Shown one piece after another: positions 55,060 to 63,650 of a DNA stretch of 64,000 nucleotides. The DNA is from CAXMQZ01 sp963719055 (GTDB lineage Bacteria > Acidobacteriota > Thermoanaerobaculia > Multivoradales > JAHEKO01). The stretch is from contig CAVRAU010000023.1 of NCBI GenBank assembly GCA_963719055.1, forward strand, positions 186,001 to 250,000, in the 5' to 3' direction. Position 1 is the first letter of the stretch, and every line of letters begins with the position of its first letter. A program made the translations under genes and the position numbers. A model generated the notes under the pieces. That model saw only the letters and a list, made by a program, of their open reading frames with translations. It did no database searches and had not been told where the DNA came from.

Positions 55060-55902
55060 ATGAAGGACAAGCCCAAGCCGGCCACTGTGCCCTGGATCGC
55101 TGACGCCGCCGTCCGGGACGAGCGCCTGGTCATGATGACCGCCTACGACTACAGCCAAGCGCGGTTGGTGGACGAGGCGGGTGTCGACATCACCCTGGTA
55201 GGAGACTCCCTGGCCATGGTGATGCTCGGCTACGAAGACACCCTCTCGGTGACCATGGAAGAAATGCTCCACCACGTGCGAGCGGTGCGCCGGGGAACCC
55301 GACACGCCCTACTGGTCGCTGACATGCCCTACGGCTCGTTTCACCTCGGTGGTGATCAGGCCGTGGAGAACGCCTTGCGATTCGTCAAAGAGGCCGGCGC
55401 CCAAGCCGTCAAGATTGAAGGCCCGAGGCCCGATATCGTTCGCGACCTGGTGGCCGCCGAGGTACCGGTCATGGCGCATCTCGGCTTGACACCGCAGTCG
55501 GTTCACCGTTTCGGCGGCTTTCGTGTTCAGGGACGCGGACGTGAGGCGCGAGAGGCCCTGCTCGAGGCGGCGGGCGAACTGGAGGCGGCCGGGGCCTTCT
55601 CCCTGGTCCTGGAATGCGTGCCCGCAGACCTGGCGGCCGAAGTCACCGCGGAGTTGACGATCCCGACGATTGGCATTGGAGCCGGTCCCCAATGCGACGG
55701 CCAGGTTCTGGTGTTTCACGACCTGCTGGGTCTGGAAGACCGCCTGGCTCCCAAGTTCGTCCGTAGGTACGCAGAGTTGGGACAGCAGGCCCGCGACGCG
55801 ATTCGGCAGTTTGCCTTGGACGTACGCGAAGGTCGCTACCCGAGCTTGGACGAGTCCTACGACGACCCCTCCCAGGAACGGATTCGCAAGATCTATGGCT
55901 GA
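55060..55902 (+). CDS. panB: 3-methyl-2-oxobutanoate hydroxymethyltransferase
   Basis: First pantothenate step: ketopantoate from alpha-ketoisovalerate and methylene-THF. The 280-residue TIM barrel shows VMMTAYDYSQARLVDEAGVD, LVGDSLAMVMLGYEDTL, DMPYGSFHLGG, VKIEGPRPDI and MAHLGLTPQSVHRFGGFRVQG. ATG 55060 has GAAAGGAG 8 bases upstream; earlier ATGs at 55015 and 55042 are worse. Overlaps panC. Intact. Confidence 0.96.
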   Translation: MKDKPKPATVPWIADAAVRDERLVMMTAYDYSQARLVDEAGVDITLVGDSLAMVMLGYEDTLSVTMEEMLHHVRAVRRGTRHALLVADMPYGSFHLGGDQAVENALRFVKEAGAQAVKIEGPRPDIVRDLVAAEVPVMAHLGLTPQSVHRFGGFRVQGRGREAREALLEAAGELEAAGAFSLVLECVPADLAAEVTAELTIPTIGIGAGPQCDGQVLVFHDLLGLEDRLAPKFVRRYAELGQQARDAIRQFALDVREGRYPSLDESYDDPSQERIRKIYG

Positions 55903-55921
55903 GGCGAGAGCAGCGCTCGAG

Positions 55922-56777
55922 ATGGAGATCGTCGAAGGCTCCCACGAGCTGCTTCGACGTCGTGGCCGATTGGAAGCGCGAGGGTGCGAAAGTCGGCTTC
56001 GTCCCCACGATGGGGGCACTCCACGAAGGGCACCTCGCCCTCGTGCGTAGGGCCAGCGAGCTGACGGACAAGGTCATCGTCTCCGTCTTCGTGAACCCCA
56101 CCCAGTTCGGTCCCAACGAAGACTTCGACAATTACCCCCGCGATCCCCAGCAGGACGCGGAGAAGCTCCAACCTGCTGGCTGTGACCTGGTGTTTCTTCC
56201 AGAGATCGCCACCATCTACCCCGAGGGGCACTGCACATTCGTGGATGTGGAAGGAGTGTCGGACGGATTCGAAGGCGACCAGCGGCCCGGTCACTTCCGC
56301 GGTGTCGCCACGGTGGTCTCGCAACTGTTCAACCTCGTCCAACCCGATGTAGCAGTGTTTGGAGAGAAGGACGCCCAGCAGCTGGCCGTGGTGCGGCGCC
56401 TCGTACGCGACCTGCACGTGCCGGTCAAGATCGAAGCTCTTGCCACGGTCCGAGAAGACGACGGTCTGGCACTGTCGTCGCGCAACGCCTATCTCAGCAC
56501 CGAGGACCGCCAGGCTGCCACGGTTCTCTACCGAGCTTTGAATGCCGCGCAAGAGGTCATCGAGGCAGGAGAGCGATCAGCCGACACCGTAAGGGCGATT
56601 CTCGCCGAAGTACTCGCGAGTGAATCACGCTTGATCGTCGACTACGCCGATGTGGTCGATGCTGAAGACTTCAAACCCGTCGAATACCTCGACGGCCGAA
56701 TCGTAATTCCAGTGGCAGGCCGCCTGGGAGCCACAAGACTCCTCGACAACCTGCAAATCGATATGGAGAACCTCTAG
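55922..56777 (+). CDS. panC: pantothenate synthetase, frameshifted
   Basis: Joins pantoate and beta-alanine with ATP. Starting MEIVEGSHELL (ATG 55922; 55895 is also possible and would overlap panB by 8 bp), one break near 55950-55957 leads to VADWKREGAKVGFVPTMGALH. The HIGH-type motif GALHEGHLALV, FVNPTQFGPNEDFDNYPR, FLPEIATIYPEG, RPGHFRGVATVV, VFGEKDAQQLAVVRR and LALSSRNAYLS make it certain. About 284 residues. Probably a sequencing indel. Confidence 0.93.
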
Positions 56778-56819
56778 TCGTGGCCATCCCGACCACTCGC
56801 CCCGACGATCTCGGGCATG

Positions 56820-57060
56820 GAGTGACCGGCCTCTGTGCCGGCCTGACGACTCGGCCAACAGATCTCGGACCAGTAGTGGCCGGCCTCTGTGCCGGCCTGA
56901 CGACTCGGCCAACAGATCTCGGACGCAGTAGAGGCGCCGAGGCTCATGTCGCCGGCCTGACGACTCGGCCGGCAGATCTCGGGCCAGAGGGCCGGCTCTG
57001 GCCGGCCTACAGTGGCCAACCGATCTCGGACCAGTAGCGGCCGGCCTCTGTGCCGGCGTT
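56820..57060 (+). repeat. imperfect tandem array of about 54-bp palindromic repeats between panC and panD
   Basis: The 328 bp between panC and panD hold no convincing gene. They contain a unit (about ccggcctctgtgccgg then cctgacgactcggccaac and agatctcggaccagtag) starting at 56826 and 56880, a diverged third near 56932-56989, a fourth at 57001-57037 and a last partial copy to 57058. Spacing of the core gccggcctga... is 54, 60 and 50 bp. Each begins with a GC-rich hairpin (ggccggc / gccggcc). The unit is related to hairpins at 16391 and 57505. Confidence 0.8.
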
Positions 57061-57105
57061 CCCCCGGCACCACTTGCACTGACTTTCAACGCAAGGAAAC
57101 CAACC

Positions 57106-57474
57106 ATGCGACTGACGCTTCTCAAATCCAAAATCCACCGCGCCACGGTCACCGATGCCGACCTCGACTACGAAGGCTCGATCAGCATCGACCCCAAGCT
57201 GGCGATGGCGGCCAATCTGACGCCTTTCGAGCGCGTGGAGATCTACAACGTAACCAACGGTGAGCGTTTCGCCACCTACTACATCGAAGGCGAGATCGGC
57301 TCGAGCGAGATCACCATCAACGGCGCCGCCGCTCACAAGGCCAGCAAAGGAGATCTGGTCATCATCTGCTGCTACGCAGATTTCGACGAGGAAGAGGCCG
57401 TGGGCCACAAGCCGCGCTTGATCTACGTCGACGAGCACAACATGATCCTGCAGAGGAAGAGCACGATCGCTTGA
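57106..57474 (+). CDS. panD: aspartate 1-decarboxylase
   Basis: Makes beta-alanine for pantothenate. The 122-residue zymogen has the self-cleavage site G24-S25 in DYEGSISID, which makes the pyruvoyl group, plus YIEGEIGSSEITINGAAAHK and the end VDEHNMILQ. The AAGGAAACC before the ATG is a weak ribosome site. Intact. Separated from panBC by the repeat array, so its transcription may be set apart. Confidence 0.97.
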   Translation: MRLTLLKSKIHRATVTDADLDYEGSISIDPKLAMAANLTPFERVEIYNVTNGERFATYYIEGEIGSSEITINGAAAHKASKGDLVIICCYADFDEEEAVGHKPRLIYVDEHNMILQRKSTIA

Positions 57475-57504
57475 GATATCTGGTCTGCGGTAGCTCGACC
57501 GAAT

Positions 57505-57530
57505 GAAGCGGCCGGTCTCCGTGCCGGCCG
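57505..57530 (+). repeat. palindromic hairpin copy after panD
   Basis: cggccgg / ccggccg stem (57509-57530) within gaagcggccggtctccgtgc; a member of the family at 16391 and 56826-57058. No T-run follows, so it is not a standard terminator. Confidence 0.7.
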
Positions 57531-57561
57531 AGCGCCTGAGTCACATCGCACCGGCCGACAA

Positions 57562-57590
57562 TTGCATGTTCGAAACCGATTCTCTACAAT
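57562..57590 (+). promoter_or_regulatory. promoter of tRNA-Arg
   Basis: TTGCAT (57562-57567), a 17-base spacer and TACAAT (57585-57590), 24 bp before the mature tRNA 5' end. Strong sigma-70 match. Confidence 0.75.
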
Positions 57591-57614
57591 CTGCAGTCCG
57601 CAGTAGTTCTTTAC

Positions 57615-57691
57615 GCACCCGTAGCTCAACTGGATAGAGCACCTGACTACGGATCAGGAGGCTGGGGATTCGAATTCTCCCGGGTGCGCCA
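57615..57691 (+). tRNA. tRNA-Arg(ACG)
   Basis: Cloverleaf of 77 nt with encoded CCA. Acceptor gcacccg/cgggtgc pairs perfectly, anticodon stem cctga/tcagg encloses loop ctacgga, anticodon ACG (read as ICG), T stem gggga/tctcc (one G-U) with loop ttcgaat. It is 140 bp after panD. Confidence 0.97.
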
Positions 57692-57850
57692 TTCATCCCT
57701 CTCATCTGCAACTTTCCAAGATTCGCTGCGTCGACCCACCTGCAGACGAGATCGCAACGTTGGTCTAACATTGCGCGCGAGGTCGTGGCTCTCTCACCTC
57801 CCAAACCAGCCTCTGGCCTCGTCAACCTTTCTCACACTGAGGAGATCGCC

Positions 57851-58252
57851 ATGCTGACCCGATTTCTTGCCCCCATGACCGAACCCGTCTACGCCGCCCT
57901 GCGGATCGTCTCTGGACTGATGTTCGCCTTCCACGGCGTGCAGAAGATCTTCGGCGTGCTGACCGAGAACCCACCACCGGTGGGATCCCAGATTTGGATC
58001 GGTGGGATGATCGAGCTGGTCGCGGGTGTCTTGATCGCGATCGGTCTGTTCACGGCCTGGTCCGCCTTCCTGGCCAGCGGCACGATGGCGGTCGCTTACA
58101 CTCAGTTCCACTGGAAGTTCGCCTTCGGAGCCGAGTTCTTTCCCACGATCAACAGAGGTGAGCTGGCGGTGGTCTACGCCTTCCTGTTTCTTTTCATCGC
58201 CTGCCGCGGAGCAGGCATGGCGAGCCTGGACGGCAAGCGCAAACCCAGCTGA
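57851..58252 (+). CDS. DoxX-family membrane protein
   Basis: A 133-residue protein with four spans: ALRIVSGLMFAFHGVQKIFG near residue 16, then IWIGGMIELVAGVLIAIGLF, SAFLASGTMAVAYTQFHW and the last span LAVVYAFLFLFIACRG. This is the DoxX plan. GAGGAG is 6 bases before the ATG at 57851. DoxX members link to thiol/oxidative stress or sulfur metabolism in a few organisms; here it is followed 24 bp later by the VKOR-DsbA gene, a possible shared transcript. Confidence 0.88.
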   Translation: MLTRFLAPMTEPVYAALRIVSGLMFAFHGVQKIFGVLTENPPPVGSQIWIGGMIELVAGVLIAIGLFTAWSAFLASGTMAVAYTQFHWKFAFGAEFFPTINRGELAVVYAFLFLFIACRGAGMASLDGKRKPS

Positions 58253-58276
58253 TCGGCCGTCTCCCGAGGAGAATCG

Positions 58277-59515
58277 ATGCCAGACAGCTTGACGATGAGT
58301 GCGAGCAAGTGGCCACGATGGCTGAGCTTTGTCGCCGGCCTGGGGATGACCATCGCGTCGGCCCTGACGATCGACCATTACTATGCCGCCAACTATCCGA
58401 CCTCGATCTTCAAGGGCTCGTTTTGCGACATCAACACGTTTTTCAACTGCGACAGCTCGGCCCACAGCTGGATCGCCGATATGGGTGGCGTGCCTTTGGG
58501 CTTCTTCGGTCTGCTCCTCGGCATCCTGGTCATGCTGGGTGCCGTGTTTCCATCCGCCCCGTTCGAGAGGACCAACAAGACTCTCGCGTTGATCAATGCG
58601 ATCGGCGTCATCGCGTTGCTGCTCTATTCCGTCATTGGCCTCGGTAGCCTATGTCTGTTGTGCAGCGGGTTCTACATCTTTTCCCTCGCCAGCTGCTTTC
58701 TTTTCTGGAAGTACGGCATCGACAGGGATCAGGGCGCGATGAACGCTTGGTTTCGCCCTTCGCTCAAGCACTTGGCAACTTACGCGCTTGTGGCTCTTGC
58801 CGGTGCCTACGGCTTCACCCTATACACCAACGCCCGGAGAGATGCGCAGTCGGGTGGAGTGGCCGCGCGGGCGGTCAAGGAATTCTACAACCTCGAAGTC
58901 GTAGAGTGGCCCAGCTTCATTTCACCATTCTGGACAGCGCGAGCGACGCAACGCTTCGAGGAGGCCCCAATCCGGATCGTCGAGTACGGGGACCTGCTGT
59001 GCTCCGACTGTCTGTATCTACACGAACAACTGCAGCAGCTGAAGACGGAGTTCGCGGGTCAGATGAACATCGCGTTCCAGTTCTTTCCTCTCGAGGCCAA
59101 GTGCAACGACGTGGTGGAGAAAGATCTTCACCCCGGCGCTTGCGACATGTCCTACGCAGCGGCGTTCGACCCGGACAAGTTTCTGGCGATCCACGACGAG
59201 ATCTTCGGTAACTTTCAGCAGGCCCGGAGACAGGAGGAGTGGCGGGCAGCGTTGCCTGGGCGATTCGGTGTAGAGGCCGCCTTGACCGATTCAGCGACCA
59301 GGGAGTTGGTGGATCGTCTAATTCAGACCGGCAGGGAGTTCGAGAAAACAGACGAGCGATTCGCCCACGGCATCCGGTCGACCCCGACGATGATCGTCAA
59401 CAACAGGATGATCATCGGTACCCTGCCCTACGAGCAACTACGAGCCATCTTCCAAGCTCTGGCCGACGAGCACGATGCCGACGACCGTCGCTTTCTCGAG
59501 AATTGGGTGGAGTGA
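58277..59515 (+). CDS. VKOR-DsbA fusion (disulfide bond formation protein)
   Basis: A 412-residue protein that fuses a quinone-linked thiol oxidase to its thioredoxin partner. Residues 12-150 are the VKOR domain: five hydrophobic segments, loop cysteines C50 and C58 (GSFCDINTFFNCDSS) and the catalytic CLLC (C126, C129). A further span precedes the periplasmic thioredoxin domain with the redox pair in YGDLLCSDCLYLHE (C242, C245) and the cis-Pro motif RSTPTMIVNNR. It would pass electrons from secreted proteins to menaquinone. GAGGAG precedes the ATG. Directly ahead of the sulfotransferase-like lipoprotein. Confidence 0.93.
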   Translation: MPDSLTMSASKWPRWLSFVAGLGMTIASALTIDHYYAANYPTSIFKGSFCDINTFFNCDSSAHSWIADMGGVPLGFFGLLLGILVMLGAVFPSAPFERTNKTLALINAIGVIALLLYSVIGLGSLCLLCSGFYIFSLASCFLFWKYGIDRDQGAMNAWFRPSLKHLATYALVALAGAYGFTLYTNARRDAQSGGVAARAVKEFYNLEVVEWPSFISPFWTARATQRFEEAPIRIVEYGDLLCSDCLYLHEQLQQLKTEFAGQMNIAFQFFPLEAKCNDVVEKDLHPGACDMSYAAAFDPDKFLAIHDEIFGNFQQARRQEEWRAALPGRFGVEAALTDSATRELVDRLIQTGREFEKTDERFAHGIRSTPTMIVNNRMIIGTLPYEQLRAIFQALADEHDADDRRFLENWVE

Positions 59516-59552
59516 GGCGCCCTACATTCACCCACTCGAGTCTTCTTGTGTA

Positions 59553-61208
59553 TTGCAAAACCTGACTTCCCTCTTCGCGACTTATTGGGTTCTGACGCTC
59601 TTGCTGTCAGGGCTGGGCGCAGGCTGTGCGACACCAGACTCGATCGAGTCGGCCGGGGCCCATGAGCCGGCATCACAATCCTGGGTCACTGTCTACGATC
59701 CGAGTCGATCCTGGAACGGCTACACCCTGGCCTTCTATGCGCACCGGGTTCCGATCCTCTTGGACATGAACGGTCGCATCGTGCATCGTTGGCCGGAAGC
59801 CAGGGTCAAATCCCGGCTGCGACTCCTGGAAGACGGCTCGCTGCTGGCCATCGCACTGGGACGCGGCGTCGTGGAGTACGACTGGGCTGGCAATCGGGTC
59901 TGGGAGTATGAAGCCGAGCATGGCTTTCGCCCATCACGACGTGATCCGGCTGGAGAAGCGGCAACACGATGACCCTGATCAGGCCCGACGAGGGTCGCTT
60001 TGATGACATCGTGGAGGTCGACCGCGCAGGCAACGTCGTCTGGCAGTGGCATTCCGGCGACTACCTGGAATCGTTCATCCCTCCCGAGATCGCGAACAAG
60101 ACCGATGTCACGCACCTGAACTCCGTTCAGGAGCTGCCGGACAATCCATGGTTCGACCACGGCGACGAGCGCTTCCGACCAGGCAACCTTCTGGTGAGCT
60201 CCCGCGAGATGAACCTGGTGTTCGTCATCGACAAACAGACTCGAAATCTGACCTGGACCTTCGGTGCGGATCTGGACAAACAGCACGAGCCCCTGATGAT
60301 CGGCCCCGAATCACCGGCTGCCGGCAACATCTTGGTTTTCAACAATCGGTACCGCAGCTTCTATGGAGATCGCCAAAGCTCCCTCCTGGAGATCGACCCG
60401 AGCTCCGACACCCTGGTGTGGCAATACCGATCCACCGGCTTCTACTCTCCTACCAGTGGCGTCGAGCAGTCTCTCCCCAATGGCAACGTGCTGATCACCT
60501 CCAGCCGGGGTGGTCGAATCTTCGAGATCACCAGGGCTGGGCGCATCGTGTGGGAGTGGGTGCCGCCGTTTGACACCACCCGCTCGCAACGCTACAGCCA
60601 CGACCACACCCCACAACTGGCAGCGATGGCACTACCGGACCTGGTGGCGGTGACCCCGGCTCCCGACCACCGGCACATCGATACCGACGTCTACCGTTTT
60701 GCGCGCCGGGGGTTGCGTCGAGATATCGTGATCGACGGGCAGAAAGTGAGTGTTCTCAAGTTCAACAACGACTGTCGGGATCTGGTCCTGCCGTTTGGGG
60801 CCCAGGTCCACGTTTCCTACGGGCTGGACTCGAAGAGGCTCGCCGACCAGGGTCGAACCGATTACGCGGCTCGCTTCCGGATGGCAGTCCGACGAATAGG
60901 AACCGAAGAGGTCGACCGAGCTGTTCGAGGACACCCTGGACCAGACCACTGAGACCTGGCGAGCCAAGACTCTGAACCTACAGCAGTTCGCGTTGAGAAA
61001 GGTGGCCCTTTGCATCGCGACCGAGGAGGTGGGGGCTCCCATCGACACACCCACCGAAGGAATCGCGCTCTGGCAACAACCGCTTGTCGAGGTGTACAAC
61101 CCGGACGCCACCGTGATCACCGAAGACGATCTGTCACCGGGCGAGCTGACGCCTGAGGAACTGGACGCCCGCAAGAAGCATCTGGAAGCCCTCGGCTATA
61201 TCAACTGA
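59553..61208 (+). CDS. arylsulfotransferase (ASST)-like lipoprotein, several frameshifts
   Basis: Secreted beta-propeller protein of the aryl-sulfate sulfotransferase type (DUF/ASST family). The TTG at 59553 gives a lipoprotein signal (WVLTLLLSGLGAGC), then LLDMNGRIVHRWPEA and VVEYDWAGNRVWEYEAEHGF. Near 59930-59960 two breaks within 40 bp lead through HHDVIRLE to the frame with TLIRPDEGRFDDIVEVDRAG, THLNSVQELPDNP, NLLVSSREMN and QSLPNGNVLITSS; a third near 60915 gives ELFEDTLDQTTETWRAK and the end ALGYIN. About 550 residues. The conserved His of HHDV and TH (catalytic in the family) are visible. Overlaps none of its neighbours; sits right after VKOR-DsbA. Confidence 0.8.
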
Positions 61209-61379
61209 CCCGCGCCCGTGGTCGCAGCTCTCGCCGGAATTCTCGGACCAAGCGAGTCCCTGCTCGGTTTCGATAACAACAGACCCATCCAGCCCAACAA
61301 CTCCGCTTCGTCCTCGATTAGCCCGGAGACAAGTAGACGGCTACAATACCCCGTCGGGTATACACCCAGGAGGGATTCC

Positions 61380-61961
61380 ATGAGACTGCTTTCGATACTT
61401 CTACTGACTTCCATCGTCACCCTACCGGTGGTGGGTTGCGCCGAGCCTGGGGCTCAGGCCCCGCCCGCGGCCGAGCCGGTTGCCCAAGTCCAACCGGCTG
61501 TCGAACAACCACCCCCTGTCGCCGCGGACCCGGCTGGGCTGCTTCCCAAGGGCAAGGCCCCTCTCGAAGGCATCCTCACCGGTGGCCAGCCGTCGCCCGC
61601 ACAGTTCGAGACCTTGGCCGGACTGGGATACAAGACCGTCATCAATATGCGGGCGCCAGGTGAGAAGGGGTCCACTGACCCGGCGTTCGTCGAGTCGTTG
61701 GGCATGACCTATGTGTCGATTCCTATCGCCGGCGCCGCTGACATCAGCGAGGAAAACGCCCGCAAGCTGGCCGAGGCCCTCGATGTCGGCGCCGATCCCG
61801 TGGTCGTTCACTGCGCCAGTGGCAACCGCGTCGGCGCCCTTTTCGCCTTGAAGGCCTACTATGTCGACGGCAAGACTCCCGAGGAAGCTCTGGCGCTGGG
61901 CAAGGCTGCAGGTGTCACGCGGTTGGAGCCGGTCGTCCGGCAGACGCTAGGTCTCGAATAG
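61380..61961 (+). CDS. phosphatase-fold lipoprotein (BLH/DUF442-like)
   Basis: A 193-residue lipoprotein: signal to LPVVGC (lipid Cys 20), a Pro/Ala-rich linker, then a cysteine phosphatase domain with GQPSPAQFETLAGLGYKTVIN and the loop VVVHCASGNRVGA (C145, R150; C-x4-R as in beta-lactamase-hydrolase-like phosphatases). Substrate unknown. AGGAGG is 6 bases before the ATG; TACAAT at 61342 may be a -10 box. Its 3' end overlaps the convergent recombinase by 15 bp. Confidence 0.85.
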   Translation: MRLLSILLLTSIVTLPVVGCAEPGAQAPPAAEPVAQVQPAVEQPPPVAADPAGLLPKGKAPLEGILTGGQPSPAQFETLAGLGYKTVINMRAPGEKGSTDPAFVESLGMTYVSIPIAGAADISEENARKLAEALDVGADPVVVHCASGNRVGALFALKAYYVDGKTPEEALALGKAAGVTRLEPVVRQTLGLE

Positions 61962-62996
61962 ATCGTCGTGCATCCGACCCAGGGCCGAATGGGCCTGGTC
62001 GACAGTCAGATGTGAGTAGCGTCGAACCCCCTGCAGGGTCCGGTTGCCCAGAATCTCCGCGATCTCCGCCAGCGAGGCACCGCTCTGAGCCAGATAGGAG
62101 GCTGCAGAATGCCTGAGGTCGTGGAATCGAAAGTCTTCGATCGCCGCTGAGGTGAGGGCGGCTCTCCACGCGGCACGGGGGAATCGCACTCGACCATCGG
62201 GCTCCGCGAAGACGTCACTGCGATCGATCCGCCGCACCCTCGACAACTGACCCAGGAGCTCGAAGGCCGGTCCCGGCAGCGGCAGAGTGCGAGTTCTGAG
62301 CCGACCCGTGCCCTCGATGACGACCTGGCGGCTGGCGATATCCAGATCGGACCATCGCAGACGCAGAAGCTCTCCTCTTCTCGCACCCGTGGACAGAGCC
62401 AGGACCACCAGGGTCTGCAGCCTCAGACCCCCGGATTCGCGGCAAGCCCGGACGAGGGACTGCCTCTCGTCGTCGCTCAAGAAACGAAGTCGGGTGGAAC
62501 CCTCGGCCAGAGGCTCGATTCCCTTCATGGGGTGAACGGCAAGATAGTCGCTCTTGAGTGCCCAGGAGAAGAGCCCTGACAAGGCTGCCATGTACCGATT
62601 GACGGTCGCCGGGCTCCGGCCGCGACCGGACAGAGTTCTTTCTGACGTCAGTGTTCTGCGCAATCCGAGAATCCGACGCCTCGAAATCGACGCCGCGGCT
62701 TCCGCACCCAGGTGTCGCCGCCACCACTCGAGCTGTCGTCGAGTATCCCGATTCGGTTGGCGCGAGACCAGATACCGGTCGAGGATCCAACCCAGAGTGA
62801 ATCCTCCACTCTGGCCGCCTTCGCTCCACAGACCCTTCTCGATGGCGCGCTCGACCTCGCCAGCCCACTCGTCCGCCTCGGATCGACTCGCGAACGAGGC
62901 TGTCTCCGTGATTCCACGACGTCGGATCCGCACTCGCCAGCGGGCCTGGCCGTCTCTTGTCTTTCGTCGGTCGATGGTTGCCACAGTTCGCGCCAT
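61947..62996 (-). CDS. tyrosine recombinase / phage-type integrase
   Basis: A 349-residue site-specific recombinase. An N-terminal arm-binding region (RWRVRIRRRGITETASFAS) leads to a SAM-like core-binding domain (NRYMAALSGLFSWALKSD) and the catalytic domain: R206 (STGARRGELLRLRW), HDLRH (H292, R295), and Y327 in RRYSHL. The position of the usual His/Trp (LGH) is Asn (LGN, N318). No excisionase, phage or plasmid gene is nearby and no direct repeats for att sites were found, so it is a lone or relic integrase. Confidence 0.92.
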   Translation of the reverse strand: MARTVATIDRRKTRDGQARWRVRIRRRGITETASFASRSEADEWAGEVERAIEKGLWSEGGQSGGFTLGWILDRYLVSRQPNRDTRRQLEWWRRHLGAEAAASISRRRILGLRRTLTSERTLSGRGRSPATVNRYMAALSGLFSWALKSDYLAVHPMKGIEPLAEGSTRLRFLSDDERQSLVRACRESGGLRLQTLVVLALSTGARRGELLRLRWSDLDIASRQVVIEGTGRLRTRTLPLPGPAFELLGQLSRVRRIDRSDVFAEPDGRVRFPRAAWRAALTSAAIEDFRFHDLRHSAASYLAQSGASLAEIAEILGNRTLQGVRRYSHLTVDQAHSALGRMHDDLFET

Positions 62997-63181
62997 GGGC
63001 GGCCAGATCGCGGACCATCAGTGGACCACAGACCGATCCCGCCACTCTTGGGTGTCGCAGACCGGCCCAGCGTATCGCCGGCTAAGTGCCCACGCAACAG
63101 ACACTTACGGTTAGAGCCAAGTGTAGATATATCTAGTGTCGAGTGGACGACAACGGAGCGCGAATCGGTGGGCCGTTGGTC

Positions 63182-63544
63182 CTATCTACGCCTTTCGCCG
63201 CGCAATGAAAAGACATGATCGACGATCTGCTTGACCTCTTCACGGCTGAATTTGTCGAAGGTCGGGTGCTCGAAGACCAGTGCCTGGAGAATGACGGTCT
63301 CCATACCCGAGGCGTCACCCGGATACTTCCACCGATCGTCCAGGAGGTTGGCGTCGGGATCACCCATGGTTCGAATCGTGTGTCCGCCCCCATCAATGCC
63401 ATGGCAATCGGCACAGTGTTTGCGATAGAGCTTTTCCCCAGGGGTGCGCTTCGGGAAGAGCTCGCTGCAGCCTCCCAAAGACAACACCAGTATCGCAAGT
63501 GCCAGCCCACGGCACCATTGGCCCAGATCGTTTCCTGTCCGCAT
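63182..63544 (-). CDS. class I c-type cytochrome lipoprotein
   Basis: A 120-residue lipoprotein (LAILVLSLGGC, lipid Cys 26) with one haem site, CADCH (C44, C47, H48), plus HTIRTMGDPDANLLDDRWKY and a likely Met ligand nearby. Periplasmic electron carrier; partner unknown. The ATG at 63544 starts the signal peptide. The 185 bp between it and the recombinase (62997-63181) holds nothing I can name. Confidence 0.88.
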   Translation of the reverse strand: MRTGNDLGQWCRGLALAILVLSLGGCSELFPKRTPGEKLYRKHCADCHGIDGGGHTIRTMGDPDANLLDDRWKYPGDASGMETVILQALVFEHPTFDKFSREEVKQIVDHVFSLRGERRR

Positions 63545-63650
63545 CGAGCGTAGTCTGCCTGAGGAGCAGCACAAGTCAAGTGATTTATTTCACTGACCCT
63601 TGAGCCATTTTGGCCCACACTGATCCCAGGAACTGTCACGGAGTCCGCCG

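Noticed and set aside
56780..57037. Open frame of 85 codons across the panC-panD repeats
   Set aside because: Spacing between repeat cores (54, 60, 50 bp) is not a steady multiple of three, no ribosome site fits, and the strong hairpins explain the pattern better than coding.
57615..62996. Genomic island from tRNA-Arg to the integrase
   Set aside because: No repeat of the tRNA 3' end was found near the integrase, and the genes between look chromosomal.
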